A stretch of DNA of 64,000 nt from Allobosea sp. BH3 (GCF_025499465.1 NZ_JAIMCA010000005.1:558001-622000), one strand, 5' to 3'. Numbered from the stretch's first letter, positions 1 through 9,468 are shown. Numbers and translations are program-made. The notes: generated by a model from the sequence alone, not told the origin.

Positions 1-146
1 TCGACAAGCGCGACGGCAAGCCGGGCTATCTCAAGCACCTGCCGCGCATCGAGGCCTATCTGCGCCGCAACCTCGAGCATCCGGCGCTGGCCGAGATGAA
101 GGGCTGGTATCAGCAGCATATGCCGAAGCTGTTCGAGGCGGGGTGA
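1..146 (+). CDS. amgK: C-terminal end of an AmgK-like sugar phosphotransferase (partial)
   Basis: Only the last 47 codons are inside the window, read in frame 3 to the TGA at 144-146. The tail (GKPGYLKHLPRIEAYLRRNL, then HPALAEMKGWY) resembles the C-terminus of aminoglycoside-phosphotransferase-fold kinases of the AmgK type, which phosphorylate N-acetylmuramate or N-acetylglucosamine at the anomeric position during peptidoglycan recycling. The neighbour downstream is a MurU-like nucleotidyltransferase, the usual partner enzyme, which supports the call. No catalytic residue is visible because the N-terminal part is missing, so the assignment rests on tail similarity and context. Confidence 0.65.
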   Translation, partial: DKRDGKPGYLKHLPRIEAYLRRNLEHPALAEMKGWYQQHMPKLFEAG

Positions 147-154
147 ACCTCCTC

Positions 155-245
155 GTCATGCTCGCCCTTGCGGCGAGCATCCACGTCTTGAACACAAGCC
201 TTCTCGCAGTAAGACGTGGATGGTCGGGACAAGCCCGACCATGAC
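155..245. repeat. 91-bp nested palindromic intergenic repeat (copy A)
   Basis: The element begins gtcat and ends atgac. It contains hairpin gctcgcccttgcggcgagc (160-178), a 9-bp inverted pair ccacgtctt (181-189) / aagacgtgg (211-219) around a 21-nt loop, and hairpin ggtcgggacaagcccgacc (222-240). It is the inverted counterpart of the 91-bp copy at 15465-15555. It sits between two genes that are otherwise co-directional, so it could be an mRNA-stabilising or attenuating structure. Confidence 0.85.
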
Positions 246-287
246 GCGCTAAGCATGATTCATGGCCGGCCGCTTAGGGAGATTCGC

Positions 288-1028
288 GTGACCTCGACCG
301 CTTCGCTGCCGATCCGCCGGGCGATGGTTCTGGCGGCCGGGCTCGGGCAGCGCATGCGCCCCATCACTGACACCCTGCCGAAGCCGCTGGTGACGATCGC
401 CGGCAGGACGATGCTGGATCATATGCTCGACCGGCTGGCTGACGCCGGCATCGAGGAAGCGGTCGTGAACGTCCATCATCTCGCCGGCAAGGTCGAGGCC
501 CATCTCGCCGGCCGCGCCCGCCCGCGCATCACCATCTCCGACGAGCGTGCCGAATTGCTGGAAACCGGCGGCGGGGTGAAGAAGGCGCTGCCTCTGCTCG
601 GCTCCGCCCCCTTCTTCCACACCAATTCCGATGCGCTCTGGCGCGAGACCGGCCGGCCGGCGCTGGCCGCCTTGGCGCAGGCCTGGGACCCGCAGCGCAT
701 GGACATCCTCCTGCTGCTGGCGGACCGCGAAACCAGCCTCGGCTTCGATGGCGCGGGCGATTTTTTCCTCGGCGATGACGGCCGCCTCGCCCGGCGCGGC
801 AAGGCGCAGAGCGCGCCCTGGATCTATGCCGGCGTCGCGATCCTGAAGCCCGCGCTCTTCGCGGACACGCCGGACGGCCCGTTCTCGCTCAATCTGCTCT
901 TCGACCGGGCCATCGCCGCCGGCCGCCTTTACGGCGAGCGGCTGGAGGGGCGCTGGCTGCATGTCGGCACGCCGCAGGCCATTGCCCCGGCCGAGGCCGC
1001 GCTCGCCGCCCAGCCGGTCGATGCCTGA
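288..1028 (+). CDS. murU: MurU-like nucleotidyltransferase
   Basis: Predicted 246-residue NTP-transferase of the sugar-1-phosphate nucleotidylyltransferase family. The signature MVLAAGLGQRMRPITDTLPK lies about 13 residues from the start; it carries the G-x-G-x-R-x-x-P nucleotide-binding loop and the catalytic-region PKP. In the MurU pathway this enzyme makes UDP-MurNAc from MurNAc-1-phosphate, letting recycled cell-wall sugar bypass de novo synthesis. The frame is open further upstream into the palindromic repeat, but GTG at 288 is preferred because AGGGAG at 276-281 is well spaced before it and the extra N-terminus would be repeat-derived. It follows the amgK-like gene and overlaps addB by 8 bp, the order usual in Rhizobiales. 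It could instead act on another sugar phosphate. Confidence 0.8.
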   Translation: MTSTASLPIRRAMVLAAGLGQRMRPITDTLPKPLVTIAGRTMLDHMLDRLADAGIEEAVVNVHHLAGKVEAHLAGRARPRITISDERAELLETGGGVKKALPLLGSAPFFHTNSDALWRETGRPALAALAQAWDPQRMDILLLLADRETSLGFDGAGDFFLGDDGRLARRGKAQSAPWIYAGVAILKPALFADTPDGPFSLNLLFDRAIAAGRLYGERLEGRWLHVGTPQAIAPAEAALAAQPVDA

Positions 1029-4000
1029 GCTCAACCTGTTCAGCATCCCGGCCGGCGCCTCCTTCCTGGAGGTGCTGGCGCAGGCGATGCTCGACGGGCG
1101 CCTCGGCCCGGTCCATGACCCGGACGATCCCGCGGCGATGGCTCGCGCCACGCTCTACCTGCCGACGCGTCGCGCCGCCCGCGCCTTCACGGCGATCCTG
1201 GCCGAGAAGCTCGGAGGCAAGCCGCTTCTGCTGCCGCGTATCGTCCCGCTTGGTGATGTCGACGAGGCCGAGACGGCGCTGATCGGCTCCGGCGCCTGGG
1301 CCGAGGAGCGCGTCGCGCCGATCGAGCCGCTGGCGCGTCGCATGCTGCTGACGCGGCTGGTGGACGCCTGGGGCCGCACCGCCAATCGCAGCCATCTCCG
1401 GCTCGACCCTTCCGAGCCTTCGCTGGTGCCGGCGACGCTGGGCGAAGCCTATGGGCTCGCCGGAGACCTTGCCGCCCTGCTCGACCAGATGCAGACCGAG
1501 GACGTGCCGGTCGAGAAGTTGGCCCATCTCGATGCCGCCCGCTTCGACAAGGTCTGGCAGCTCAATGCCAGCTTCCTCGCCATTCTGGGCGAAGCCTGGC
1601 CGCAGATTCTCGGGGAGCGTGGCGCCGTCGATCCGGCTGCCTTCCGCAATCGCATGCTGGCCGCCGAGCGCGAGCGGCTTCTCGCCGGCGGGGCGAAAGG
1701 GCCGATCATCGCGGCGGGCTCGACCGGTACCGTGCCCGCGACGGCGCGGCTGCTCTCGGCCATCGCCCGCCTGCCGAACGGCGCGGTCGTGCTGCCCGGC
1801 ATCGATCTCGAGCTGGGCGATCGCGTCTGGGACGCCATCGCCAAGGAGCCGGCATCCTCCCATCCGCAGGCGGCGCTGCACCATCTGATGGGAGAACTCG
1901 CCGCCGAGCGGGCCGATGTGCGCGAGCTGGCGAGGCCCGACGCCGTCCGCGATGCCCGCGCACGGCTGCTGCGCGAGGCGATGCTTCCCGCCTCCGTCAC
2001 CGAACTCTGGTCGGATATCCGGACGCGCATCCCGTTGGATGTCGCCAGCGACGGCCTGCGAACGCTGCGCGTCGTCGAGGCCGCCGACGAGCGCGAGGAA
2101 GCGCTGGCCGTAGCAATCGCGTTGCGAGAGACGCTGGAGCGGCCGGGAGCCCGGGCCGCGCTGGTGACGCCCGACCGGGGGCTGGCCGAACGCGTCGCGG
2201 TCGAGCTGGTGCGCTGGGGCGTCGAGGTCGACGATTCCGCGGGTGTGCCGCTTGGCCGCTGGCCCGCCGGCTCGCTGCTCCGGCTGGTGCTGGAGGCGGC
2301 GCTGGCACAGATGACGCCAGCCACGCTCGTGCCGCTCTTCGCCCATCCGCTCTGCCGGCTGGGCCTGAGCCGCGAGGCGCTGACGCGCGGCGCAGCGGCG
2401 CTGGAGATCGGCTGCTGGCGCGGCAATGCCGTCGGGCGGGGGCTCGCCGGCCTTCATGTCACGCTCGATGGCTGGGACGCATTGCGGGAAAACGGGCATG
2501 TGCCCCGCCCTCGCGCGCGGCTCGGTCCGGAAGACCGTGCCGCCGCGGGCCAACTGCTCCGCGCGCTGGAAGCGGCCACCGCTCCGCTGCTCGCAGCGCT
2601 CTTCCTCGAAGAGCCGTCGCTGGCTGCGGTCGTCGCGGCTGCGCGCGAGGCCGTGATGGCGCTGAGCGCGACCGAGGCCGGCGCTCCGCTCGTCTTCATC
2701 GGGCCGGATGGCGAGGCGCTGGCCGGGCTGTTCGACGAGCTCGCCGCCGCCGAGGCCGTGATGCCGCCGGGCGGGCGGGCACAGGATTTCGTCGCGATCC
2801 TCGACGGGTTGCTGGCCGAGCGCGCGGTGGCGCGCAAGGCGGCGGGCCATCCCCGCGTCGCGATCTGGGGGCTGCTCGAAGCGCGCCTGCTCGAAGCCGA
2901 CCATATCGTGCTCGGTGGCTTGAACGAGACGGTCTGGCCGCCGCAGACCACGACCGATTCCTTCATCAACCGGCCGATGCGCGCCGAACTCGGCCTTTCC
3001 CCGCCGGAGCGCCGCGTCGGCCAGACCGCGCATGACTTCGTGCAGGCCCTGATGGCGCCGCAGGTCACGCTGACGCGTCCGCGCAAGGCTGGGGAGGCCG
3101 AGACCATCGCCTCGCGCTTCTGGCAGCGTCTGCAGGCGGTGACGCCGGAAGCCGTCTGGAAGCAGGCGCTGGCCGAGGGCGGGCGCCTGCGCGGGCTCGC
3201 AACCCTGCTCAGCGCGGCCCCGGCCGATGTGAGGCCGATTTCCCGGCCGGAGCCGCGTCCGCCGCGCGAACTCCAGCCGCTTTCGCTCAGCGTCACCGAG
3301 GTCGAGACGCTTTATCGCGACCCCTACCAGATCCACGCCCGCAAGATCCTGAGGCTCGACGCCCTCGACGAACTGATCGAGGACCCGACTGCGCAGGACC
3401 GCGGCAAGCTCCTGCACGCCATCGTCGAGACCTTCACCACGACCTATCCCGAAGGGCTGCCGGCCGATGCGCTGGGCCAGTTGATCGGCATCGGCAACCG
3501 CCTCTTCCGCGACTATGACGACGTGCCGGAGGTGCGCGCCTTCTGGTGGCCGCGCTTCCTGCTGACGGCCGGGCACTTCATTCATTGGGAGCAGCGCAGG
3601 CGCGACGCCATCGCCCGCATCGGCGTCGAGCTCTTCACGGCCGCGAGCTTTCCTCTTTCCGATGGCAGCGAATTCCGCCTCAGCGGCAAGGCGGACCGCA
3701 TCGAGCTGACGCGGACGCCGTCCCTGCGCATCGTCGATTTCAAGACCGGCGCGCCACCCTCGAAGAAGCAGGTCGAGAAGGGCTTCGCCCCGCAATTGAC
3801 GCTGGAGGCGGATCTGGCCGCGCGCGCCGGCTTCAAGGGGTTGGGCGGGGCGCTGCCGGTCGACGAAGTCCTTTATGTGAAGCTCCATCACGATCCGAAG
3901 GGCTGGGCAACGAGCGCGCCTCTCAAATTTGGCGACGAGACTCTGGCCGATGTCGCCGCCCGCCATCTCGAACGGCTGCTCGATCATCTCGGCAGGCTGC

Positions 4001-4131
4001 GCTCCGGCGCGGAGGCCTATGTCTCGCGCCGCGCGCCGGACTACATCAAATACGCCAGCCCTTACGACCATCTCGCCCGCGTCAAGGAATGGTCGGCCGC
4101 GCCCGGCGGGGATGAGGGGGGCGAGGCGTGA
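1021..4131 (+). CDS. addB: AddB, helicase-nuclease subunit of double-strand break repair
   Basis: Predicted 1036-residue AddB of the alphaproteobacterial type, partner of AddA in end resection and Chi-dependent recombination (the RecBCD equivalent). The N-terminus has the LPTRRAARAF segment typical of these AddB proteins rather than a good Walker A, so the helicase half is probably inactive. The C-terminal PD-(D/E)XK nuclease shows GKLLHAIVE (about 794), the DRIEL strand, IVDFKTG (about 903) and QLTLEA. Only two cysteines are visible, both mid-protein, so the four-cysteine Fe-S cluster of Bacillus AddB is absent. The start is ATG at 1021, inside the end of murU; a 20-residue in-frame extension upstream is low-complexity and rejected. 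The stop overlaps addA (GTGA), implying translational coupling. Confidence 0.95.
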   Translation: MPELNLFSIPAGASFLEVLAQAMLDGRLGPVHDPDDPAAMARATLYLPTRRAARAFTAILAEKLGGKPLLLPRIVPLGDVDEAETALIGSGAWAEERVAPIEPLARRMLLTRLVDAWGRTANRSHLRLDPSEPSLVPATLGEAYGLAGDLAALLDQMQTEDVPVEKLAHLDAARFDKVWQLNASFLAILGEAWPQILGERGAVDPAAFRNRMLAAERERLLAGGAKGPIIAAGSTGTVPATARLLSAIARLPNGAVVLPGIDLELGDRVWDAIAKEPASSHPQAALHHLMGELAAERADVRELARPDAVRDARARLLREAMLPASVTELWSDIRTRIPLDVASDGLRTLRVVEAADEREEALAVAIALRETLERPGARAALVTPDRGLAERVAVELVRWGVEVDDSAGVPLGRWPAGSLLRLVLEAALAQMTPATLVPLFAHPLCRLGLSREALTRGAAALEIGCWRGNAVGRGLAGLHVTLDGWDALRENGHVPRPRARLGPEDRAAAGQLLRALEAATAPLLAALFLEEPSLAAVVAAAREAVMALSATEAGAPLVFIGPDGEALAGLFDELAAAEAVMPPGGRAQDFVAILDGLLAERAVARKAAGHPRVAIWGLLEARLLEADHIVLGGLNETVWPPQTTTDSFINRPMRAELGLSPPERRVGQTAHDFVQALMAPQVTLTRPRKAGEAETIASRFWQRLQAVTPEAVWKQALAEGGRLRGLATLLSAAPADVRPISRPEPRPPRELQPLSLSVTEVETLYRDPYQIHARKILRLDALDELIEDPTAQDRGKLLHAIVETFTTTYPEGLPADALGQLIGIGNRLFRDYDDVPEVRAFWWPRFLLTAGHFIHWEQRRRDAIARIGVELFTAASFPLSDGSEFRLSGKADRIELTRTPSLRIVDFKTGAPPSKKQVEKGFAPQLTLEADLAARAGFKGLGGALPVDEVLYVKLHHDPKGWATSAPLKFGDETLADVAARHLERLLDHLGRLRSGAEAYVSRRAPDYIKYASPYDHLARVKEWSAAPGGDEGGEA

Positions 4132-7100
4132 AGCCGGGCTGGAACATACCCGAGCAGACGCGCCAGCGGCAGGCGCGGGCCGCCGATCCGGGTCTCTCCG
4201 CCTGGGTCTCGGCCAATGCCGGTTCGGGCAAGACCCATGTGCTGGTCAACCGGGTGCTGCGGCTGCTGCTGGACGGCGTCAAGCCGGGCCGGATGCTCTG
4301 CATCACCTATACGAAGGCCGCGGCCGCCAACATGGCGAACCGCATCTTCAAAGCGCTGGGCACCTGGGCGACGCTGGAGGAGGCGGCGCTCGCCAAGGAA
4401 CTGACCGAGCTGACGGGCCGCGCCCCGACCGCGGCCGAGCGCGCCAAGGCTCGCCGCCTCTTCGCCGAGGCGCTGGAGACACCGGGCGGCCTCAGAATCG
4501 AGACGATCCACGCCTTCTGCACGCGCGTGCTGCAGGCGGCGCCCTTCGAGGCGAACGTGCCGCCCCGCTTCGAGGTGGCCGACGATCTGGCCCAGGCCGA
4601 GATGCTGCGCGAGGCGCGCCGAGAATTGCTGGGGCTGGTCGCAGCCGATCCGCAGGGGCCGGAAGCGCAGGCGCTCGATCTGCTGGCGCAGCTCGCCGCA
4701 CAGGATAGCTTCGAGAGCATGGTGCAGGAGGCGCTGCGCCAGCGCGCTTTGTTCAGCGACGAGAACGGCCGCGCCCGCGATGCGGCGGAGATGAAGGCGG
4801 GCATCGCCGCCTTCCTCGGCATCGCGTCCGATCTCGCGCCGGACACCGTGAAGGCCGGCTTCCGGGCCGATTTCGCGGCTCTGCCCGGGCTGCAGGCCTT
4901 GATCGAGGCGTTGCAGGCCGGCAGCGACACCCGCCAGAAATTCGCCGCGCGGTTGCGCACCCTGCTCGCCGGGCAGGACGATGGCGATCCCGTCGCCTTC
5001 GCTCGCGTCGGCTTCATCACCGGCGAGGGCACGATCAACTCCAATGTGCGCGGCCGCGGCGGCTCCGCTTTCGACGGCGGGCTCCTCGATACGCTGGAAG
5101 CGCTGGGCGACTGCGTGCTCGCCGCGGCGGATCAATTGAACGCCGTCGCCATCCGCGACCGAAGCGCCGCTCTGGCCCTGCTGGTGACGCGGATGCTCGC
5201 CTCCTACCAGCGCCAGAAGAGCCTGCGCTCGCTCCTCGATTACGACGACCTGATCGCGCGCACGCGCTCGCTGCTGGAGCGGGTCGAGGCCGCCTGGGTG
5301 CTCTACAAGCTCGATGCCGGCATCGACCACATCCTGCTCGACGAGGCGCAGGACACCGGCGAGGCGCAATGGGCGATCCTGCGCAAGCTCGCCGAGGAGT
5401 TCACCAGCGGCCGCGACCTCGGGATGAAGCCACGCACCATCTTCGTCGTCGGCGACGAGAAGCAGTCGATCTACGGCTTCCAGGGCGCCGCACCCGCTGC
5501 CTTCGGCGCGGAGCGACACGCGCTCGGCCAGAGGATCAGAGGCGCGGAGCTGAGCTTCGAGGCGATCAGCCTCAACACCTCCTTCCGCTCGGCGCCGGAT
5601 ATCATGCAGGCGGTCGATGCCGTCTTCGCCGTCCGCGAGCATGCGCGCGGCCTCGTTTTCGATGGTGCGGAACGGCCGGAGGTGCATGCGACGGTGCGCG
5701 ACGCCGCGCCCGGCACGGTCGATATCTGGCCGGTTTCCGTCAACGATACGGGCGAGCCGCCCGATGCCTGGACGACGCCGGTCGATGCGCCCGAGCGCCG
5801 CAGCGGCACGGTGAAGCTCGCCGAGCGCATCGCGAACACGCTGCGGCGCTGGCATCAGGCGGGGCGGGACGATCTCGGCAATCCCTTCGCGGCGGGCGAC
5901 GTGATGATCCTGCTGCGTCAGCGCGGTGCCCTGTTCGAAGCCATCGTCAAGGCGCTGAAGGATGCCGGCGTCCCGGTCGCCGGCCGCGACCGGCTGACGC
6001 TCGCCGAGCATCCGGCGGTGGAGGACCTCGTCGTGCTCGGCCGCGCGCTGCTGCTGCCGGATGACGATCTCACGCTCGCCACCGCGCTGAAGACGCCGCT
6101 GATCGACCTGAACGACGACGACCTGCTGCGGCTCGCGCCCGGCCGCGAGGGCTCTCTGCGCGCCGCCCTGCAGGAGGCCGCCGCGAGCGAGCCGCGCTAT
6201 GGGGCTGCCGAGGCGAAGCTCGCTGGCTGGGCCAGGGAAGCCGGCCGTTCCGGACCGTTCCGCTTCTTCGCCGGGCTGCTCGGCCCCGGCGGCGGGCGCA
6301 ATCTCGCGCTGGCGCGGCTCGGCGCGGAAGCCGGCGATGCCCTCGATGCCTTCCTCAACGCCGCCCTCGACCATGAGCGCCGCTACGGTCCCTCGCTCGC
6401 AGGCTTCCTCCAGCATGTCGCGGGCAGTGCGGCCGATGTGAAGCGGGACCTCTCCGCCAGCGCCGGCGAGGTCCGAGTCATGACCGTTCACGGCTCGAAG
6501 GGGCTGGAGGCGCGTATCGTCATCCTCGCCGATCTCGGTCCGCAGCCCGGTGCGAAGCGCCTGCCGAAGATCCTCGCCGTGCCGGTCAAGGGCGAGCTCG
6601 TCCCGATCTGGCCGCCCGCCAGCGCGGAGGACACCGATGCCACCACCGGCGCCAAGGGCAGGGTGGTGGAGCAGATGGTCGAGGAGCATCACCGCCTGCT
6701 CTACGTCGCCATGACCCGCGCCGAGGACAGGCTGATCGTCTGCGGCGTGCAGGCCAAGGGCGAGGTGCCGGAGGGCAGCTGGTACGCGATGATCGAGCAG
6801 GGGCTGGCGCAATCGCAGTCCGGCCTGCGCGAGATCGGGGAGGGCGAGGACGCCATCCGGCGCTTCATGGTCACGCCGCCCGCGCCGCATGAGGCGCCGG
6901 AGCCGAAGGCGACCATGCCCATACCCGCGCCGCCCGCATGGCTGACAAGGCAGGTCGCGCGCGAGGCCGAGCCGGCGCCGCCGCTGAAGCCCTCCAGTGC
7001 GCTTTCGGCCGCCGATGCCGAGGAGCGGCCGGGCGACGGCCCCTTCCTCGCGGAAGCCGCCTCCGCCGGCCGGCTGGCGCATCTCCTGTTGCAGCTCCTG

Positions 7101-7610
7101 CCGGACGTGCCGGCCGAGCGTCGGGCAGCGACGGCCGACGCCTTGGCTCAGGCGCGTGGCGGCGCTCTGCGGTCGGAACGCCGTGACGTGATCGTCGCGG
7201 ACGCGCTGCGGCTTCTGGCGGCGCCCGGCCTCGCCGATCTCTTCGGGGAGAACGCGCTGGCGGAGGTGCCGGTCGCCGGCCTGATCGCGCTGCCGGACGG
7301 CACGCGCCGCCCCGTCTCCGGCCGCATCGACAGGCTGGCGGTCACGCACGACAGCGTCGTCATCGCCGATTTCAAGACGACGGCCCGCCCGCCTGTCGAT
7401 GCCGGCGCTATTCCGCCGGCGACGCTCGCCCAGCTCGCCGCCTATGCGGCGCTGATGCGCGAAATCTACCCCGGCCGGGCCGTGCGGGCGCTGGCGGTCT
7501 ATACGGCGAGCCTCGCGCATTTCGAGCTCGCCGATGAACGGTTGGATGCGGCGCTGGCCGGGCTGGCGGCTGCGTCCGGCGGCGGCGCGTACGGAGCACC
7601 CGGGCCATGA
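4128..7610 (+). CDS. addA: AddA, ATP-dependent helicase/nuclease subunit
   Basis: Predicted 1160-residue UvrD/Rep-superfamily 1A helicase with a C-terminal nuclease. Walker A ANAGSGKTHV is at about residue 28, followed by motif Ia ITYTKAAAANMANRI; the Walker B/DExx box LLDEAQDT is near 403, and FVVGDEKQSIYGFQGA and the later MTVHGSKGLEARIV and RLLYVAMTRAEDRL are standard UvrD motifs. The nuclease has GRIDRLAV and VIADFKTT near 1064-1083, then QLAAYAALM. It works with AddB on double-strand breaks. The start codon is GTG overlapping the addB stop, and the 3' end overlaps the next gene by ATGA, so addB-addA-DUF1345 are coupled. Confidence 0.96.
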   Translation: MKPGWNIPEQTRQRQARAADPGLSAWVSANAGSGKTHVLVNRVLRLLLDGVKPGRMLCITYTKAAAANMANRIFKALGTWATLEEAALAKELTELTGRAPTAAERAKARRLFAEALETPGGLRIETIHAFCTRVLQAAPFEANVPPRFEVADDLAQAEMLREARRELLGLVAADPQGPEAQALDLLAQLAAQDSFESMVQEALRQRALFSDENGRARDAAEMKAGIAAFLGIASDLAPDTVKAGFRADFAALPGLQALIEALQAGSDTRQKFAARLRTLLAGQDDGDPVAFARVGFITGEGTINSNVRGRGGSAFDGGLLDTLEALGDCVLAAADQLNAVAIRDRSAALALLVTRMLASYQRQKSLRSLLDYDDLIARTRSLLERVEAAWVLYKLDAGIDHILLDEAQDTGEAQWAILRKLAEEFTSGRDLGMKPRTIFVVGDEKQSIYGFQGAAPAAFGAERHALGQRIRGAELSFEAISLNTSFRSAPDIMQAVDAVFAVREHARGLVFDGAERPEVHATVRDAAPGTVDIWPVSVNDTGEPPDAWTTPVDAPERRSGTVKLAERIANTLRRWHQAGRDDLGNPFAAGDVMILLRQRGALFEAIVKALKDAGVPVAGRDRLTLAEHPAVEDLVVLGRALLLPDDDLTLATALKTPLIDLNDDDLLRLAPGREGSLRAALQEAAASEPRYGAAEAKLAGWAREAGRSGPFRFFAGLLGPGGGRNLALARLGAEAGDALDAFLNAALDHERRYGPSLAGFLQHVAGSAADVKRDLSASAGEVRVMTVHGSKGLEARIVILADLGPQPGAKRLPKILAVPVKGELVPIWPPASAEDTDATTGAKGRVVEQMVEEHHRLLYVAMTRAEDRLIVCGVQAKGEVPEGSWYAMIEQGLAQSQSGLREIGEGEDAIRRFMVTPPAPHEAPEPKATMPIPAPPAWLTRQVAREAEPAPPLKPSSALSAADAEERPGDGPFLAEAASAGRLAHLLLQLLPDVPAERRAATADALAQARGGALRSERRDVIVADALRLLAAPGLADLFGENALAEVPVAGLIALPDGTRRPVSGRIDRLAVTHDSVVIADFKTTARPPVDAGAIPPATLAQLAAYAALMREIYPGRAVRALAVYTASLAHFELADERLDAALAGLAAASGGGAYGAPGP

Positions 7611-8266
7611 GGTTTCTGCCGCGCTCGCTCCTGCTGCGTCCCCGCCTTCTGATCGCCCTGGCATTCGGAGCCGTGCTCGCGGTGCTGTTGCCGGGGGAGT
7701 GGCGCTGGGCGACGCGCTTTCTGATCGTCTGGGATGTCGGCGCGATCTTCTATCTGGGCCTGCTCGCCTCCACCATCTTCGGGGAAACAGTCGATCAGAT
7801 TCGCGCCAGGGCCGAGCGGCAGGACGAGGGCGCCGTCGCGATTCTTGTGATCGCCTGCCTCGCGGCGGTGACGAGCTTGGTCGCGATCCTGGTCCAGTTG
7901 ACCGGGCTTTCTGCCCTGCAGCCCGACGAACGCGGCATCCATCTCGCCTTCGGTGGCGTCACGATCCTGTGTTCCTGGGCGCTGCTGCACGCCTTCTTCA
8001 CGCTGCACTATGCCGGCATCTACTACCGCCACGGCAAGGCCGAGCCCTGCCTCGAATTCCCCGGCAAGACGAAGCCCGACTATGTCGATTTCCTGTATTT
8101 CGCCTACACGATCGGCTGCACCTCTCAGACGTCGGATGTCGGCGTGACGACGCGGGAGGCGCGTGGCGTCGTGCTGGCGCACTCCATCCTCTCCTTCCTC
8201 TTCAACACCAGCATCCTGGCGCTCGCCATCAATGTGGGGGCCAGCCTGGTTTCCGCCGGCTCGTGA
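7607..8266 (+). CDS. DUF1345 family integral membrane protein
   Basis: Predicted 219-residue membrane protein with about five hydrophobic segments (near residues 14-30, 38-56, 78-100, 115-135 and 188-212). The tract DFLYFAYTIGCTSQTSDVGV near residues 164-183 is characteristic of DUF1345 proteins; it resembles an ion-channel filter region but no function is established. ATG at 7607 overlaps the addA stop, so expression is probably coupled to addA, although no role in recombination is implied. About 115 bp separate it from trxA. Confidence 0.85.
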   Translation: MRFLPRSLLLRPRLLIALAFGAVLAVLLPGEWRWATRFLIVWDVGAIFYLGLLASTIFGETVDQIRARAERQDEGAVAILVIACLAAVTSLVAILVQLTGLSALQPDERGIHLAFGGVTILCSWALLHAFFTLHYAGIYYRHGKAEPCLEFPGKTKPDYVDFLYFAYTIGCTSQTSDVGVTTREARGVVLAHSILSFLFNTSILALAINVGASLVSAGS

Positions 8267-8383
8267 CGCCTGTGGGGCGATTCCGCCCTGCATGGCGCGC
8301 GCCTTGACCGGAGGGGCCGGCGTTCATAGCTTCGCTGGCGAAGGGTGGCACTGTCCCCCATTGAAACCGAAAGGCAGCCAGTC

Positions 8384-8704
8384 ATGGCAACGAGCAAGGT
8401 TACCGATCAGAGCTTCGAGGCCGACGTGCTGAAATCCTCCGAGCCGGTTGTCGTGGATTTCTGGGCGGAATGGTGCGGCCCCTGCCGCATGATCGGCCCG
8501 GCGCTCGAGGAGATCGCGACCGAGCTGAACGGCAAGGTCAAGATCGTCAAGATGAATGTCGACGAGAATCAGCAGATTCCGGCCCAGTTCGGCATCCGCT
8601 CGATCCCGACGCTGATGCTGTTCAAGGATGGCAAGCTGGCCTCGCAGAAGGTCGGCGCTGCGCCCAAGAGCGATCTCTCGCGCTGGATTTCCGCAGCCGT
8701 CTGA
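8384..8704 (+). CDS. trxA: Thioredoxin
   Basis: Predicted 106-residue thioredoxin, the normal size, with the active site WCGPC at residues 30-34 and the cis-proline segment [12 protein letters not shown]. It reduces protein disulfides in the cytoplasm using electrons from thioredoxin reductase. The start is ATG at 8384 (MATSKV); a longer frame from 8345 adds 13 residues with no family support. AAGG at 8371-8374 is a modest ribosome-binding site. It lies downstream of addA, as in many Rhizobiales, and is followed by a strong bidirectional terminator. Confidence 0.97.
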   Translation: MATSKVTDQSFEADVLKSSEPVVVDFWAEWCGPCRMIGPALEEIATELNGKVKIVKMNVDENQQIPAQFGIRSIPTLMLFKDGKLASQKVGAAPKSDLSRWISAAV

Positions 8705-8715
8705 CTTTTGCCTAC

Positions 8716-8744
8716 GTCATTCTCGGGCTTGCCCCGAGCGTGAC
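8716..8744. repeat. Short palindromic repeat (copy C)
   Basis: A single-hairpin relative of the larger repeats: gtcat ends, then tctcgggcttgccccgag and gtgac. It lies between the stop of trxA and the terminator. The shared gtcat/tgac ends and the CGGGCTTG core tie it to copies A, B, D and E. Confidence 0.7.
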
Positions 8745-8760
8745 GGCCAGGCGGATACAA

Positions 8761-8799
8761 AAAGAGCCCGCTTCCGGAAGGAAGCGGGCTCTTTCTTTG
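8761..8799. terminator. Bidirectional Rho-independent terminator between trxA and doxX
   Basis: A perfect 15-bp inverted repeat, aaagagcccgcttcc (8761-8775) and ggaagcgggctcttt (8780-8794), with a 4-nt loop. It is followed by ctttctttgg on the plus strand and preceded by an A-rich run, giving T-rich tails in both directions. It separates two convergent genes. Confidence 0.9.
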
Positions 8800-8816
8800 G
8801 CGGCGTGGCGCGGAAC

Positions 8817-9212
8817 TCAGCGCTTGCGCGAATCGAGCGCGAAGGCGCCCGGGCCGACGGTCGCGATGTAGAGGAAGATGAAGGAGAACAGCATCGCCGC
8901 CTCGCCGCCGTTCAGCAGCGGGTAGAAGCCCTTGGAGCCATGCGCCATCCAGTAGGCGAAGGCCATCAGGCCCGAGAGCACGAAGGCCGCCGGGCGGGTC
9001 ATGAAGCCGATCAGAATGAGCGTGCCGCCGACGATCTCCAGCACGCCGGCGATCCAGGGCAGCGAGAACATGCCGGGCATGCCCCAGGACGGCGGAACGG
9101 GGAAACCGAAAATCTTCTGCGTGCCGTGCGAGATGAAGCTCAGCGCCGTGAAGATGCGCAGAAGCGCGAGAGCATAGGGCGAGAAGCGGCTAAGCGAATC
9201 CAGAGACAGCAT
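8817..9212 (-). CDS. DoxX family membrane protein
   Basis: Predicted 131-residue protein with four hydrophobic helices, the usual DoxX/YphA-like size. The typical N-terminal region LLRIFTALSFISHGTQKIFG and the segment AGVLEIVGGTLILIGFMTRP are visible. The family sits in the inner membrane and is linked with quinone or thiol redox stress functions, but the substrate here is unknown. Reading the minus strand, AAGGA precedes the ATG by about 7 nt, which supports the start. It converges on trxA and diverges from the penicillin-binding protein gene, with 256 bp between their start codons. Confidence 0.9.
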   Translation of the reverse strand: MLSLDSLSRFSPYALALLRIFTALSFISHGTQKIFGFPVPPSWGMPGMFSLPWIAGVLEIVGGTLILIGFMTRPAAFVLSGLMAFAYWMAHGSKGFYPLLNGGEAAMLFSFIFLYIATVGPGAFALDSRKR

Positions 9213-9468
9213 GCAGGGGTCCTTCTGTAGAGTGGTGTACGGGGCGTTAGCGTCGTTCTAGGCGAGGCCTATGAACTTGCGCAATATCCAGATAGCCCAC
9301 TCTTTCGCTTGCGCATTTGCAAGTTCGATCACGTTCTCGCGACATCCGCATTGTGCGCGCGAGGCCGCAGCCTTTACGAACCCTTAAAAGCGCCATGTTT
9401 GAATCCTGTGTGACCTGACCACATGGCGGGCGGCTTGGTAACGAACTTGGCGGCCGAAACGGGGCAGG

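Noticed and set aside
216..287. N-terminal extension of the murU-like gene into the repeat
   Set aside because: The extra residues (MDGRDKPDHD) derive from the palindromic repeat; the GTG at 288 has a good ribosome-binding site and matches the family start.
889..7664. Minus-strand frames of more than 1000 codons opposite addB and addA
   Set aside because: Their translations are Arg/Gly/Ala-rich without any family motif, whereas the plus strand encodes intact AddB and AddA.
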